64,000 nt of DNA from Ruminococcus sp. (lineage in GTDB: Bacteria > Bacillota > Clostridia > Oscillospirales > Ruminococcaceae). The stretch's first letter is position 1; every line of letters starts with the position of its first letter. This document shows, in pieces, positions 1 to 8,490 of this stretch. Both the position numbers and the translations under genes were made by a program. The notes under the pieces were generated by a model that worked only from the letters and a program-made list of their open reading frames with translations, was not told the DNA's origin and searched no databases. The DNA lies in contig JAISHV010000084.1 of NCBI GenBank assembly GCA_031262495.1, forward strand, positions 30,082 to 94,081. The letters are read 5' to 3'.

Positions 1-174
1 TTCACGGCTATAGCTATTGTTTCGGGCAAAGGCGGTATTACCGTGCCTTGCGGGACGTGCAGACAATTTTTGGCGGAATTTTCCCCTGACCTCACTATTA
101 TTTTAGAGGATGCCTCAGGGAAACCTATTACCCATAAATTAACAGAACTGCTTCCGAATTCGTTTAAATTGTAA
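1..174 (+). CDS. cdd: Cytidine deaminase, C-terminal part (truncated by window start)
   Basis: Frame 1 from base 1 reads ...VSGKGGITVPCGTCRQFLAEFSPDLTIILEDASGKPITHKLTELLPNSFKL*; PCGxCRQ plus E is the cytidine deaminase zinc motif. Confidence 0.85.
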   Translation, partial: FTAIAIVSGKGGITVPCGTCRQFLAEFSPDLTIILEDASGKPITHKLTELLPNSFKL

Positions 175-243
175 TAATTTACATATGTAAAACATAATTA
201 CTCTACAGACTGTAAATTTTTATTGAACATTTTAAAAAAAGCA

Positions 244-272
244 TTGCAAAATACGCAAAATTATGGTACAAT
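244..272 (+). promoter_or_regulatory. SigA-type promoter TTGCAA-17bp-TACAAT
   Basis: Hexamers at 244-249 and 267-272 with a 17-bp spacer, 18 bp before a small ORF. Confidence 0.6.
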
Positions 273-289
273 AAAGTCGGTGAAAATCT

Positions 290-406
290 ATGAAAATAAT
301 ATATCGGATACTTTGGGTAACAGCGGTAATTTTCGGCGGTTTATCTGCTGTAAAAATTGCCCTTGAGATTATGGAACGTGACGGAAAGAAATACATCGAC
401 GTCTGA
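290..406 (+). CDS. Small hypothetical membrane protein (38 aa)
   Basis: ATG at 290: MKIIYRILWVTAVIFGGLSAVKIALEIMERDGKKYIDV*, hydrophobic N-terminus, promoter just upstream. Confidence 0.45.
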   Translation: MKIIYRILWVTAVIFGGLSAVKIALEIMERDGKKYIDV

Positions 407-429
407 CCGGGTGCGGAATTCAGCAAGCG

Positions 430-501
430 GTGCGGGTTTGTGCGGCGGTGCGGGTTTGCGCAGCAGTGCGGGTTTGCGCGGCGGTGCAGTGCTTCGGGGC
501 T
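430..501 (+). repeat. 18-bp tandem repeat GTGCGGGTTTGYGCRGCR (3 good copies plus 1 degenerate)
   Basis: 430-447, 448-465, 466-483, degenerate 484-501. Confidence 0.8.
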
Positions 502-553
502 GTGCGGTGTTTCGTATACAAAAGTGTTTTACAACGGAGGAATTAATAAAGAT

Positions 554-1963
554 ATGAACCCCTCCGCTGATAAATATAAAAAACTCTTCTCTAACACGGC
601 GATAATGGCGATAGGCTCATTCGGCGCGAAAATCCTGAGCTTTTTTCTGTTACGTCTGTATACAGGTGTTTTAACGGAAGCCGAATACGGTATAGCAGAC
701 CTTATTTATCAGACTGTAAATATACTTTACCCTATTTTGACCGTATCTATGGCAGATGCCGTGATACGTTTCGGGCTTGACCGCGGCTACAGCAACAAGC
801 GCGTCTTTTCAAACGCCCTTTTTGTAAGTTTTTCGGGACTTACCCTCTTTGCCTTTGTTACGCCGGCTCTCGGCAAGATAGAGGAATTTACGGGGCTTCT
901 CATTTATCTTTATCTGAGTTGTTTCTTTTCCTGTCTGCGTCAGGTTACGGCAATATTCGTGCGTTCGGCGGGTATGGTAAAACTCTTCGCCGCTGACGGA
1001 ATTTTAGCTACTGTAACTATTGTTATCGGCAATGTAGCCTTTTTAGTCGGGCTGAACCTCGGCGTAAAAGGGTATCTGCTTTCTATTATACTATCCGACT
1101 TCTGCTCGATACTGTTTTTGTTTTTTGTCGGGAACCTTAAAAGATTCATTGACTTTAAACGTATAAACGGCAAGATTTTAGGGCGGATGATTAGGTATTC
1201 ACTGCCCCTTGTACCGACGTATGTTTTGTGGTGGATAACCTCGGCATCAGACCGCTTTTTCGTAATATATTATATCGGCGAAACGCAAAACGGCGTTTAT
1301 TCAGCCGCATATAAAATCCCGACTCTGCTGATGATATTCACAAACCTGTTTTTTCAGGCGTGGCAGATGTCGGCTATCGAAAACAAAGACGACAAAGAGC
1401 TTGCCGATTTTTACGGCAAAATCTATAATTCATATATTTCGCTGTTATTCTTAGCTTGCTGCGGGCTTGTGATGATTGCACAGCCGCTTTCTGACATTAT
1501 GCTTGACACATCAAAAGAGTTCGCGGAGAGTTACCTCTATACCGCTCCGCTTATTTTGGCAACAGCGTTTCAATGCGGCTGTCAGTTTTTATCAAGCGTT
1601 TATAACCTCAAAAAGAAATCCGTAAATTCCTGTCTTACAGCCCTTTGCGCGGCGGGGATGAATATTCTCTTGAATTTCTTATTCATACCGCGTTTCGGCG
1701 TAATGGGGGCGGCGGCGGCGACTGTATGTGCTTATGCCGTATGCTTTATCGTGAGACTCATTGACACCACGCGAATGGTTCATTTTAAACCGCAGAATTT
1801 CCGTACATTTATCAATACGATAATTACCGTCGGTTCGGTACTTATTTGCATTTCTGTTTCGCATAATAAAATATTATGGCTTGCGGCGGTGTTTGCCGTT
1901 TGTCTGATAGTTAATATTTCACCGCTCCTCCGAACATTCAGAAAGATAATTAAACGCGTTTGA
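554..1963 (+). CDS. Oligosaccharide flippase / MATE-like polysaccharide biosynthesis membrane protein
   Basis: Polytopic protein MNPSADKYKKLFSNTAIMAIGSFGAKILSFFLLRLYTGVLTEAEYG typical of Wzx-like flippases; GGAGG about 14 bp before ATG 554 (ORF track start 440 looks too early). Confidence 0.85.
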   Translation: MNPSADKYKKLFSNTAIMAIGSFGAKILSFFLLRLYTGVLTEAEYGIADLIYQTVNILYPILTVSMADAVIRFGLDRGYSNKRVFSNALFVSFSGLTLFAFVTPALGKIEEFTGLLIYLYLSCFFSCLRQVTAIFVRSAGMVKLFAADGILATVTIVIGNVAFLVGLNLGVKGYLLSIILSDFCSILFLFFVGNLKRFIDFKRINGKILGRMIRYSLPLVPTYVLWWITSASDRFFVIYYIGETQNGVYSAAYKIPTLLMIFTNLFFQAWQMSAIENKDDKELADFYGKIYNSYISLLFLACCGLVMIAQPLSDIMLDTSKEFAESYLYTAPLILATAFQCGCQFLSSVYNLKKKSVNSCLTALCAAGMNILLNFLFIPRFGVMGAAAATVCAYAVCFIVRLIDTTRMVHFKPQNFRTFINTIITVGSVLICISVSHNKILWLAAVFAVCLIVNISPLLRTFRKIIKRV

Positions 1964-2628
1964 CCGCTCTCAAAAAATCCAAAAAGGAGAAGCACTTAAA
2001 GCTTGCTTTGTGTGTTGCTGAAAAAATGAAAGTTACAAAAGAAGAAAAAGCAAAAATGATTACGCTCCAGAACATCTTGTTTAACTCAAACGAAACCCAG
2101 CTGATGGTTTCGCCGGAGTTTTTGAATGATTGTGCAAAAAAATTCTTGATAAAACACCTTAAAGTGATTGATACACTGATGACAAACGTAAAAATCACAA
2201 AGACACCGCACCTCTTTTTTGGCTCATATGAACCGCTGATGGAACATTTAGATGCTTTAATCGGTATTGAAAAATATTATACTATGAAAAAGCCCCTGCC
2301 TTCTAAATTTAAGGCGGATGTTATAGAAAACAAAAGCATCTATATGGACAATATGATTAAGCGTTATTGGCATGAAGTAAAGACCAAACAGCCTGCGGGC
2401 AGTTTTGACAGCGTTTTTGTGCGCGAATATTTTCAAAAAGCCGCTGATGATTTAATGCTCTATAAGAAGGACTTCGGCAATGACCAAATAGCACTCATAA
2501 ATGTATTCTATTCTAATATATTTAAAAAGAATTACGGCGAAGCCGATGAAATCCCGGATGACGGTAAAATTCACGAGGATAATTTCGATGAAGTAACTCC
2601 CGATAATTTGGAAATACCGCATATCTGA
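1960..2628 (+). CDS. Hypothetical protein
   Basis: 222-aa ORF, TTG start overlapping the upstream stop. Confidence 0.65.
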   Translation: MTALKKSKKEKHLKLALCVAEKMKVTKEEKAKMITLQNILFNSNETQLMVSPEFLNDCAKKFLIKHLKVIDTLMTNVKITKTPHLFFGSYEPLMEHLDALIGIEKYYTMKKPLPSKFKADVIENKSIYMDNMIKRYWHEVKTKQPAGSFDSVFVREYFQKAADDLMLYKKDFGNDQIALINVFYSNIFKKNYGEADEIPDDGKIHEDNFDEVTPDNLEIPHI

Positions 2629-2631
2629 TTA

Positions 2632-2693
2632 CAGAGTACAGAGCCGGAGACCGGCAACACAGAGTACAGAATACAGAATACAGAGTACAGAAT
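2632..2693 (+). repeat. ACAGARTAC heptamer array
   Basis: acagagtacagag...acacagagtacagaatacagaatacagagtacagaat. Confidence 0.85.
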
Positions 2694-2694
2694 G

Positions 2695-2730
2695 TGAATG
2701 TCGCGTTTGAATGTCGGATGAATGTCGGAA
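2695..2730 (+). repeat. TGAATGTC array (3 units)
   Basis: TGAATGTCGCGTT TGAATGTCGGA TGAATGTCGGAA. Confidence 0.8.
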
Positions 2731-2782
2731 CGCGGTATCTTAGAAAAATGCATAAATACATAAAAGAAACTGATTTATATAA

Positions 2783-3910
2783 ATGAATAAAAGAGAATTA
2801 GGCGAGCTTCGCCGCCATTTTCAGCCGGACGACGGGCTTTTTGTAATAAACCGCGTCTTGAGTTGTTATGTTGATGCTTCAAAAGAGCTCCGCGCCGTCA
2901 GTGCTTCAAGTTTTAGCACCTACGACAGTGACGATGCCGATATAATTTTTGAGACGCTCAAAAAGTCATTATCCGGCAGTGTCGGCAAAAACCTTGTGGA
3001 ATACGCGTTCCCGAACGACCAATACGCCGAAGAGGGCACACAAAAACTCCTCTACAGTTCTTTGCGCGACGGACTGAAAACGGACAAGCTCAACGAGAAA
3101 CTCCTGCGCCATATCGCCGCCGCTTTGCACTGTGAAACCACATATTCGCTTATTATTGCACAGTGTTCATACGCCGTAATCACTAAAAACAAAAACGGCG
3201 ACAAACTCGACAGCGCGGATTTGGATTATACCTTTCTCTTAGCCGCCGTAGCACCTGTAAAGGCTATGGATTCGGCTCTTGTGTATGATGAAAAAGCGGA
3301 CAAGATTGTCTGCCGCCACAGTAATACGCTTCAAATAAATACAAAATGCACGGACGGATTTTTATTCCCGGTGTTTTCCGACAGAGCACCTGATGTAAAC
3401 AGTGTATTGTGTTATTCTAAATCGGCGGGAAAACCTAATGTGACAATGGTTGAGGGTGTTCTCGGGTGTGAATTTGTACGTGCCCCGAAGAGTGAACGCC
3501 AAGTTTTTGCTAAGATTTTAGAAGATACCCTCGGCGATGAACTGGATTACACCAAAATTGTCGAAATTGATAAGAAAATCCGCGAACTGTCTGAAACCAC
3601 ACAAAACGAAACAGAGCTTGCTGTAGTAGACTCGGCGCGCTTAGGGAAAATCCTCTATGAAGTCGGCGTGAGTGATGAAAAACGCAAGCCGCTCCCGCAG
3701 ATTTTTGAAGAAAATGCGGGCAAAGAGGGCTTTACCGCAGTAAACCTCTTAACCTCAAGAGTGGCACTCAAAACCGAAATGCTCACCGTAACCATTTCAG
3801 GCGGCGAATCCGATAAAATAAGAACCCAAAACATAAACGGCAGAAAGTGCCTCATAATAGACCTTGACGACCCGACAATAAAGATAAACGGAATTGAAAC
3901 CGCTATTTAA
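2783..3910 (+). CDS. DUF4317 family protein
   Basis: MNKRELGELRRHFQPDDGLFVINRVLSCYVDASKE matches the typical DUF4317 N-terminus. Confidence 0.85.
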   Translation: MNKRELGELRRHFQPDDGLFVINRVLSCYVDASKELRAVSASSFSTYDSDDADIIFETLKKSLSGSVGKNLVEYAFPNDQYAEEGTQKLLYSSLRDGLKTDKLNEKLLRHIAAALHCETTYSLIIAQCSYAVITKNKNGDKLDSADLDYTFLLAAVAPVKAMDSALVYDEKADKIVCRHSNTLQINTKCTDGFLFPVFSDRAPDVNSVLCYSKSAGKPNVTMVEGVLGCEFVRAPKSERQVFAKILEDTLGDELDYTKIVEIDKKIRELSETTQNETELAVVDSARLGKILYEVGVSDEKRKPLPQIFEENAGKEGFTAVNLLTSRVALKTEMLTVTISGGESDKIRTQNINGRKCLIIDLDDPTIKINGIETAI

Positions 3911-3939
3911 AAAAACTACCGAAACCACGGAGAATAACA

Positions 3940-4920
3940 ATGACACAAATCTTTACGACACCCATACCTTTCTTTGATTTTACGCTTTACCAAATACTCA
4001 TAATGTTTGTTTTTTGGTCGTTTGTGGGCTGGGCTGTAGAAGTCGTAGTAATGACATTTGAAACAGGCGAATATCAAAACCGCGGATTTTTAAATATGCC
4101 TATCTGTCCGATTTACGGGGCAGGGGTTTTGCTTGTCGTAACGATTTTCCGTCCCATCGCGGATACCGTTTTACCGCTTTTTGCTTTAACGGCTCTGCTT
4201 TGTACAACATTTGAGCTTTGCGTCGGTCTGCTTATGGAGAAGATTTTCCATAACCGCTGGTGGGATTACTCAATGTATAAATTCAACTTCAAAGGCTATA
4301 TCTGTCTGTGGACCTCATGCGGATGGGGTATCGGCTGTGTTTTGGTTGTGAAATTCGTACAGCCCTTCATTGAGATGGTTATTTCAAAAATCCCGATGAC
4401 CGGCGGGTATATCTTTATCGGAGTATGTTTTGTACTGATAATGATAGACCTTGCGGCTTCAATCAGAGCGGCAGTAACACTCAATTCAAAACTGCGTATG
4501 ATTGATGAAATCGGCGGCAAAATGCTCAAACCCGCACAAGCTATCGGCGGTAAACTCGCCGGTGCCGCACAAAAAGTAATGACCACAGCCGAAAAAGCCA
4601 AAGGTACTGCCGGAACAATCGCCGGCGACATCAAAGAAACCGTTCACGATAAAACAGTTTCAGTCAGAGAAGATTTTGACGAACGTCTCAATGCACTCTT
4701 TGATAAGCGTGATAAAGCAGTACTTCGTCTCGTTAAAGCATTCCCGACCATGCGCTCATTGCGTTATCCCGAAGCCTTAGAACGCCTCCGAAAAGCGAGA
4801 AATATAAAATCCATTCAAACACAGATGTCAACACAGATGTCAGAGGTCAGAGGTCAGAGGTCAGAACAGAGGTCAGAGGTTAGAAGTCAGAAATCAGATT
4901 ACAGCGAAGAAGATAGTTAG
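3940..4920 (+). CDS. Putative ABC transporter permease (CmpB-type membrane protein) with repeat-encoded C-terminal tail
   Basis: FWSFVGWAVEVV...NRGFLNMPICPIYGAGVL...NRWWDYS motifs; C-terminus QTQMSTQMSEVRGQRSEQRSEVRSQKSDYSEEDS is encoded by a heptamer array. Confidence 0.8.
   Translation: MTQIFTTPIPFFDFTLYQILIMFVFWSFVGWAVEVVVMTFETGEYQNRGFLNMPICPIYGAGVLLVVTIFRPIADTVLPLFALTALLCTTFELCVGLLMEKIFHNRWWDYSMYKFNFKGYICLWTSCGWGIGCVLVVKFVQPFIEMVISKIPMTGGYIFIGVCFVLIMIDLAASIRAAVTLNSKLRMIDEIGGKMLKPAQAIGGKLAGAAQKVMTTAEKAKGTAGTIAGDIKETVHDKTVSVREDFDERLNALFDKRDKAVLRLVKAFPTMRSLRYPEALERLRKARNIKSIQTQMSTQMSEVRGQRSEQRSEVRSQKSDYSEEDS
4818..4904 (+). repeat. GTCAGAG/GTCAGAA heptamer array inside the 3' end of a CDS
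   Basis: acagatgtcaacacagatgtcagaggtcagaggtcagaggtcagaacagaggtcagaggttagaagtcagaaatcag. Confidence 0.9.
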
Positions 4921-4940
4921 ATTTTCTTTAAATTTTTATT

Positions 4941-5498
4941 ATGAATATTAATTTTAATCCCGGGTTTAGTCCTGTTCCAAATGAAAATATCGCGAAACCG
5001 AATGTAAATCCCGTTTTGCCCGGTGTCGAGACGGATAACCCTCAAACGCAGAATCCCCTTGAGTTGTCGCCGAATAACGACCTCAAACGCCGTTATGACC
5101 TTAAAGAAGAGGAATGTCCTCTCTGCCGCGAACGCCGCTATCAGGACGGCTCGGATGATGCTTCTGTCTCATTTCAGACGCCTACTAAAGTTTCGCCAGA
5201 ATCAGCGTATAACAAAGTCCGCGCACATGAAGCCGAACACGTTACGAATAACCTTAATAAAGCAAAACGTGAAGGGCGAAACATGGTTTCGCAGACGGTA
5301 TCGGTTCATACGGCGATTTGCCCCGGGTGCGGTGAAGTCTATATCGCGGGCGGTACTACGCGTTCAGTCTCAAAAGACGATAACAGAGACGACTATTTAA
5401 AACAGTTGCAGGAAGAAAACAAACCCGATAATACGCTCACGAACAGACTCAAAGATACCCTACTTCCCGTGAAAGAGAAAAACCAAGCCGAATTCTAA
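4941..5498 (+). CDS. SprA-related putative metalloprotein
   Basis: CPLCRERRYQDGSDDASVSFQ...VRAHEAEHV...CPGCGEVYIAGGTT. Confidence 0.7.
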   Translation: MNINFNPGFSPVPNENIAKPNVNPVLPGVETDNPQTQNPLELSPNNDLKRRYDLKEEECPLCRERRYQDGSDDASVSFQTPTKVSPESAYNKVRAHEAEHVTNNLNKAKREGRNMVSQTVSVHTAICPGCGEVYIAGGTTRSVSKDDNRDDYLKQLQEENKPDNTLTNRLKDTLLPVKEKNQAEF

Positions 5499-5574
5499 TA
5501 TTAAAAAGTTTAGTCTTATCCGTAAAAGAAAAATTAACAACAGGAATTAATGTAAAAAGAAAAGGACAAAACAA

Positions 5575-6288
5575 ATGTCTGCTAATCCGAATTTTTCACG
5601 CATTATTACTATGCTCCGCAAGGAACGCGGTATAAGTCAAAAAAACGCGGCTGATGCCCTCGGCGTAAGTCAGGCACTGCTGTCGCACTATGAGAAAGGC
5701 ATCCGCGAATGTGGACTTGATTTTCTTGTAAAAATTTCAGATTATTATAATGTTTCCTGTGACTATCTTTTGGGGCGTTCCCCCGAAACAAACGGCAAAA
5801 CCATTACATATGATGATTTTCCGGAGGAAGACCCCGCTAAAAAAGAGCGTGTGCTGCCCTCTGAAATGATGCTTAATTTCAATAAAAAGCTTATTATGAG
5901 CGGCACGAATATTATTTTTACGCTAATCGGGAAAACAGGTTCGTCAACGCTTATGAAAGAAGCGGCGAACTATCTCATGTTAGCGATTTATAAGCTTTTC
6001 AGGATAGTTCATGCTTCAAACCCCAAAAACGATGCGCGCTTTTTTGAAATCCCCGCAGAAGCGGCATTATCACTCTCGACAAGTGCTATGCTGTCGTGTG
6101 AGGGCAACTGTCTTGCCGCCGCAAAAGGCATTGCATACTCCGGGCACGACACGGCGAAAGCCAATACTGACACAGAAATAACATCAACATCCCTCGGCAA
6201 CCAATTCCCCGCAACAAGCACCGCCCTACTGAATATAGTGAAAAATTCCGAATCGCGGATGCAGATGATAACGAATTCGACAAAGTAA
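5575..6288 (+). CDS. XRE-family helix-turn-helix transcriptional regulator
   Basis: MLRKERGISQKNAADALGVSQALLSHYEKGIRECGLDFLVKISDYYNVSCDYLLGR. Confidence 0.85.
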   Translation: MSANPNFSRIITMLRKERGISQKNAADALGVSQALLSHYEKGIRECGLDFLVKISDYYNVSCDYLLGRSPETNGKTITYDDFPEEDPAKKERVLPSEMMLNFNKKLIMSGTNIIFTLIGKTGSSTLMKEAANYLMLAIYKLFRIVHASNPKNDARFFEIPAEAALSLSTSAMLSCEGNCLAAAKGIAYSGHDTAKANTDTEITSTSLGNQFPATSTALLNIVKNSESRMQMITNSTK

Positions 6289-6338
6289 TTTCCATTTCAA
6301 ATTTCATAAAATTTTCACAAAAATTTATGTAAAAATGC

Positions 6339-6367
6339 TTGACAATTTAAATTATATAGTGTATAAT
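6339..6367 (+). promoter_or_regulatory. Consensus promoter TTGACA-17bp-TATAAT for the SPFH gene
   Basis: TTGACA 6339-6344, TATAAT 6362-6367. Confidence 0.8.
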
Positions 6368-6404
6368 ATTAAAAACAGTTTATGTTAGGAGAAAAAAATT
6401 ACAT

Positions 6405-7325
6405 ATGGCAAAGATTATTGATGTTGACCCGGCAGTAGCACGCAACAAGAAGATTATTACGGCGGTCGTTATTTTGGCACTTGTATTAATCGTAGGTATT
6501 CAGTGTTTTACGGTGGTTGAGGCGGGGCAATCGGGGGTTGTGGTTACGCTCGGAAAGGTTTCCGATACGGTTTTGACGGAAGGGCTTCATTTTAAAGCAC
6601 CGTTTGTACAAAGGGTAGTTCAGATAGATAACCGCGTTCAAAAAGCGGAAGCTACCTGTTCGTCTGTTTCGATGGATTTACAGGCGATTTCAAGTGTTGT
6701 AGCTATAAACTTTAAGATTTTAAACGACCAATCGGCGAATGTCTTCCAACGTATCGGCGTGAATTATTCGGATATAATTATTACGCCCGCAATTCAAGAG
6801 TGCGTAAAAGCCGTTACGGCGAAATATAATGCCGAGGAGCTTATCTCAAACAGACAGATTGTCGGCGACGAAATGAATTCACTGCTTAAACAGAAGATTT
6901 CTTCTTATGGATTTGAAGTCCAGATTTTCAATATTATCTCATTCGACTTTTCGGCTGAATTTAATGCCGCAATTGAAGCTAAACAAATTGCACAGCAAAA
7001 CGCGCTGAAAGCTTCACAGGATTTAGAGCGTATCAAAATTGAAGCACAACAAACCGTAACACAGGCTCAAGCCGAAGCCGACAGCTATAAACTCAAATCA
7101 CAGGAAATCACACCCGAAATCCTGATGATGAACTATATCGACAAATGGGACGGAAAACTGCCGATTATGGTTTCGGGCGACGGTTCGGTTATGCTTGATG
7201 TATCGGCATTAATGGATCAGGTAAAAGACGCGGCAGGGATTTCAACGCCTGTAGTTCCTGTAACTCCCGTAGTTCCCGTAACTCCGGAAGTAACACCCGA
7301 AGCAGTTGATGTTACCGCCGAATAA
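6405..7325 (+). CDS. SPFH/Band 7/prohibitin domain protein
   Basis: TM segment, then VVEAGQSGVVVTLGKVSDTVLTEGLHFKAPFVQRVVQIDNRVQKAE and C-terminal coiled coil. Confidence 0.85.
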   Translation: MAKIIDVDPAVARNKKIITAVVILALVLIVGIQCFTVVEAGQSGVVVTLGKVSDTVLTEGLHFKAPFVQRVVQIDNRVQKAEATCSSVSMDLQAISSVVAINFKILNDQSANVFQRIGVNYSDIIITPAIQECVKAVTAKYNAEELISNRQIVGDEMNSLLKQKISSYGFEVQIFNIISFDFSAEFNAAIEAKQIAQQNALKASQDLERIKIEAQQTVTQAQAEADSYKLKSQEITPEILMMNYIDKWDGKLPIMVSGDGSVMLDVSALMDQVKDAAGISTPVVPVTPVVPVTPEVTPEAVDVTAE

Positions 7326-7338
7326 TATTTATAGTAGT

Positions 7339-8400
7339 ATGGAAAATTTCACAAAAAACACAAAAACGCCCGGGATAATTTCAGATATCCCGAGCGTTTT
7401 TGGGATAATTAAAAACAGCCCCCTAAAACGCTTTATCTACGGCATGGGCAACGGTGCGGATAAGCTTATCGCACTTTTAGCGCGCTATGAAATCCCTTTT
7501 GACGGGATTGTTGCCTCTGATGAATTCGTTCGCGGGCATAGTTTTCACGGGATTATCGTCCGAAAAATTTCGGATGTAGAACGCGAATTCGGCAAAGTCT
7601 GTCTGATTTTGGCATTCGGTACAAACCGCATTGATGTTATTGACCGTTTGTATAAACTCAAAAAAACTCACGAGCTTATTGTTCCCGACTTGCCGCTTTA
7701 CGGTAATGATGAATTCAGCCTTGAGAAAGCCAATGAATCACGGGCATTGTTTGACGATACTGCTCTATTCGATAGTTTAATTAACTTTAAACTCAGCGGT
7801 GACATTGAATTTTTAAAGAGCGGCTACAGTGATTACTGTGAAATTTTCAAAGCGGCACACCCGAAACCCGGAGCGCATTTTATAGATATAGGCGCATATC
7901 GGGGCGATACGGTGAAACTTTTTACGGAAATTGTCCCCGACTTCGGTGAAATTACGGCGTTTGAGCCGGATTTTAAGACATTCAAAAAACTTGAAGCAGC
8001 GTTCGGCGAAACCCCGAAAATAAACCTTTACAATGCGGCGGTATGGAACCGCGATACAGAACTCCTGTTTGATACAGCCGGTAACCGCAACAGCAATGTC
8101 TTTACAGAAAACGGAAAATCAACCGTCAAAGCACTCTGCCTTGATAATCTTACCTCTGATGCCCGAAACCTTATAATAAAAATTGATGCAGAGGGCGCGG
8201 AAAAAGAGGTAATAGAAGGCGCACAAAACCTCATTAAAAACGGTGCAGCGGTTATTTGCGCCGTCTATCACAGAGCAAATGATTTGTTTGAATTACCTCT
8301 CTTGCTGAAAAATTTGAACTCTGATTATAAATTTAAACTGATGCGGACGAATAATATTCCGGGGTGGGATGCGTTTGTTGTAGCAGAAGATAGACAATGA
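7339..8400 (+). CDS. FkbM-family methyltransferase
   Basis: FIDIGAYRGDTVKLF...AFEPDFKTFKKLE...LIIKIDAEGAEKEVIEGA. Confidence 0.8.
   Translation: MENFTKNTKTPGIISDIPSVFGIIKNSPLKRFIYGMGNGADKLIALLARYEIPFDGIVASDEFVRGHSFHGIIVRKISDVEREFGKVCLILAFGTNRIDVIDRLYKLKKTHELIVPDLPLYGNDEFSLEKANESRALFDDTALFDSLINFKLSGDIEFLKSGYSDYCEIFKAAHPKPGAHFIDIGAYRGDTVKLFTEIVPDFGEITAFEPDFKTFKKLEAAFGETPKINLYNAAVWNRDTELLFDTAGNRNSNVFTENGKSTVKALCLDNLTSDARNLIIKIDAEGAEKEVIEGAQNLIKNGAAVICAVYHRANDLFELPLLLKNLNSDYKFKLMRTNNIPGWDAFVVAEDRQ
7362..7401 (+). terminator. Intrinsic-terminator-like hairpin at the FkbM gene 5' end
   Basis: AAAAACGCcCGGGATA-8nt-TATCCCGaGCGTTTTT. Confidence 0.7.
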
Positions 8401-8424
8401 TAATTCCTAAACTAAAAATCACTC

Positions 8425-8453
8425 TTGCAATTATTCTATTTTAATGTTATAAT
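8425..8453 (+). promoter_or_regulatory. Promoter TTGCAA-17bp-TATAAT
   Basis: 8425-8430 and 8448-8453. Confidence 0.65.
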
Positions 8454-8490
8454 GTTTGTAATTAGATAACAAAAGGTTATAATTAAAATT

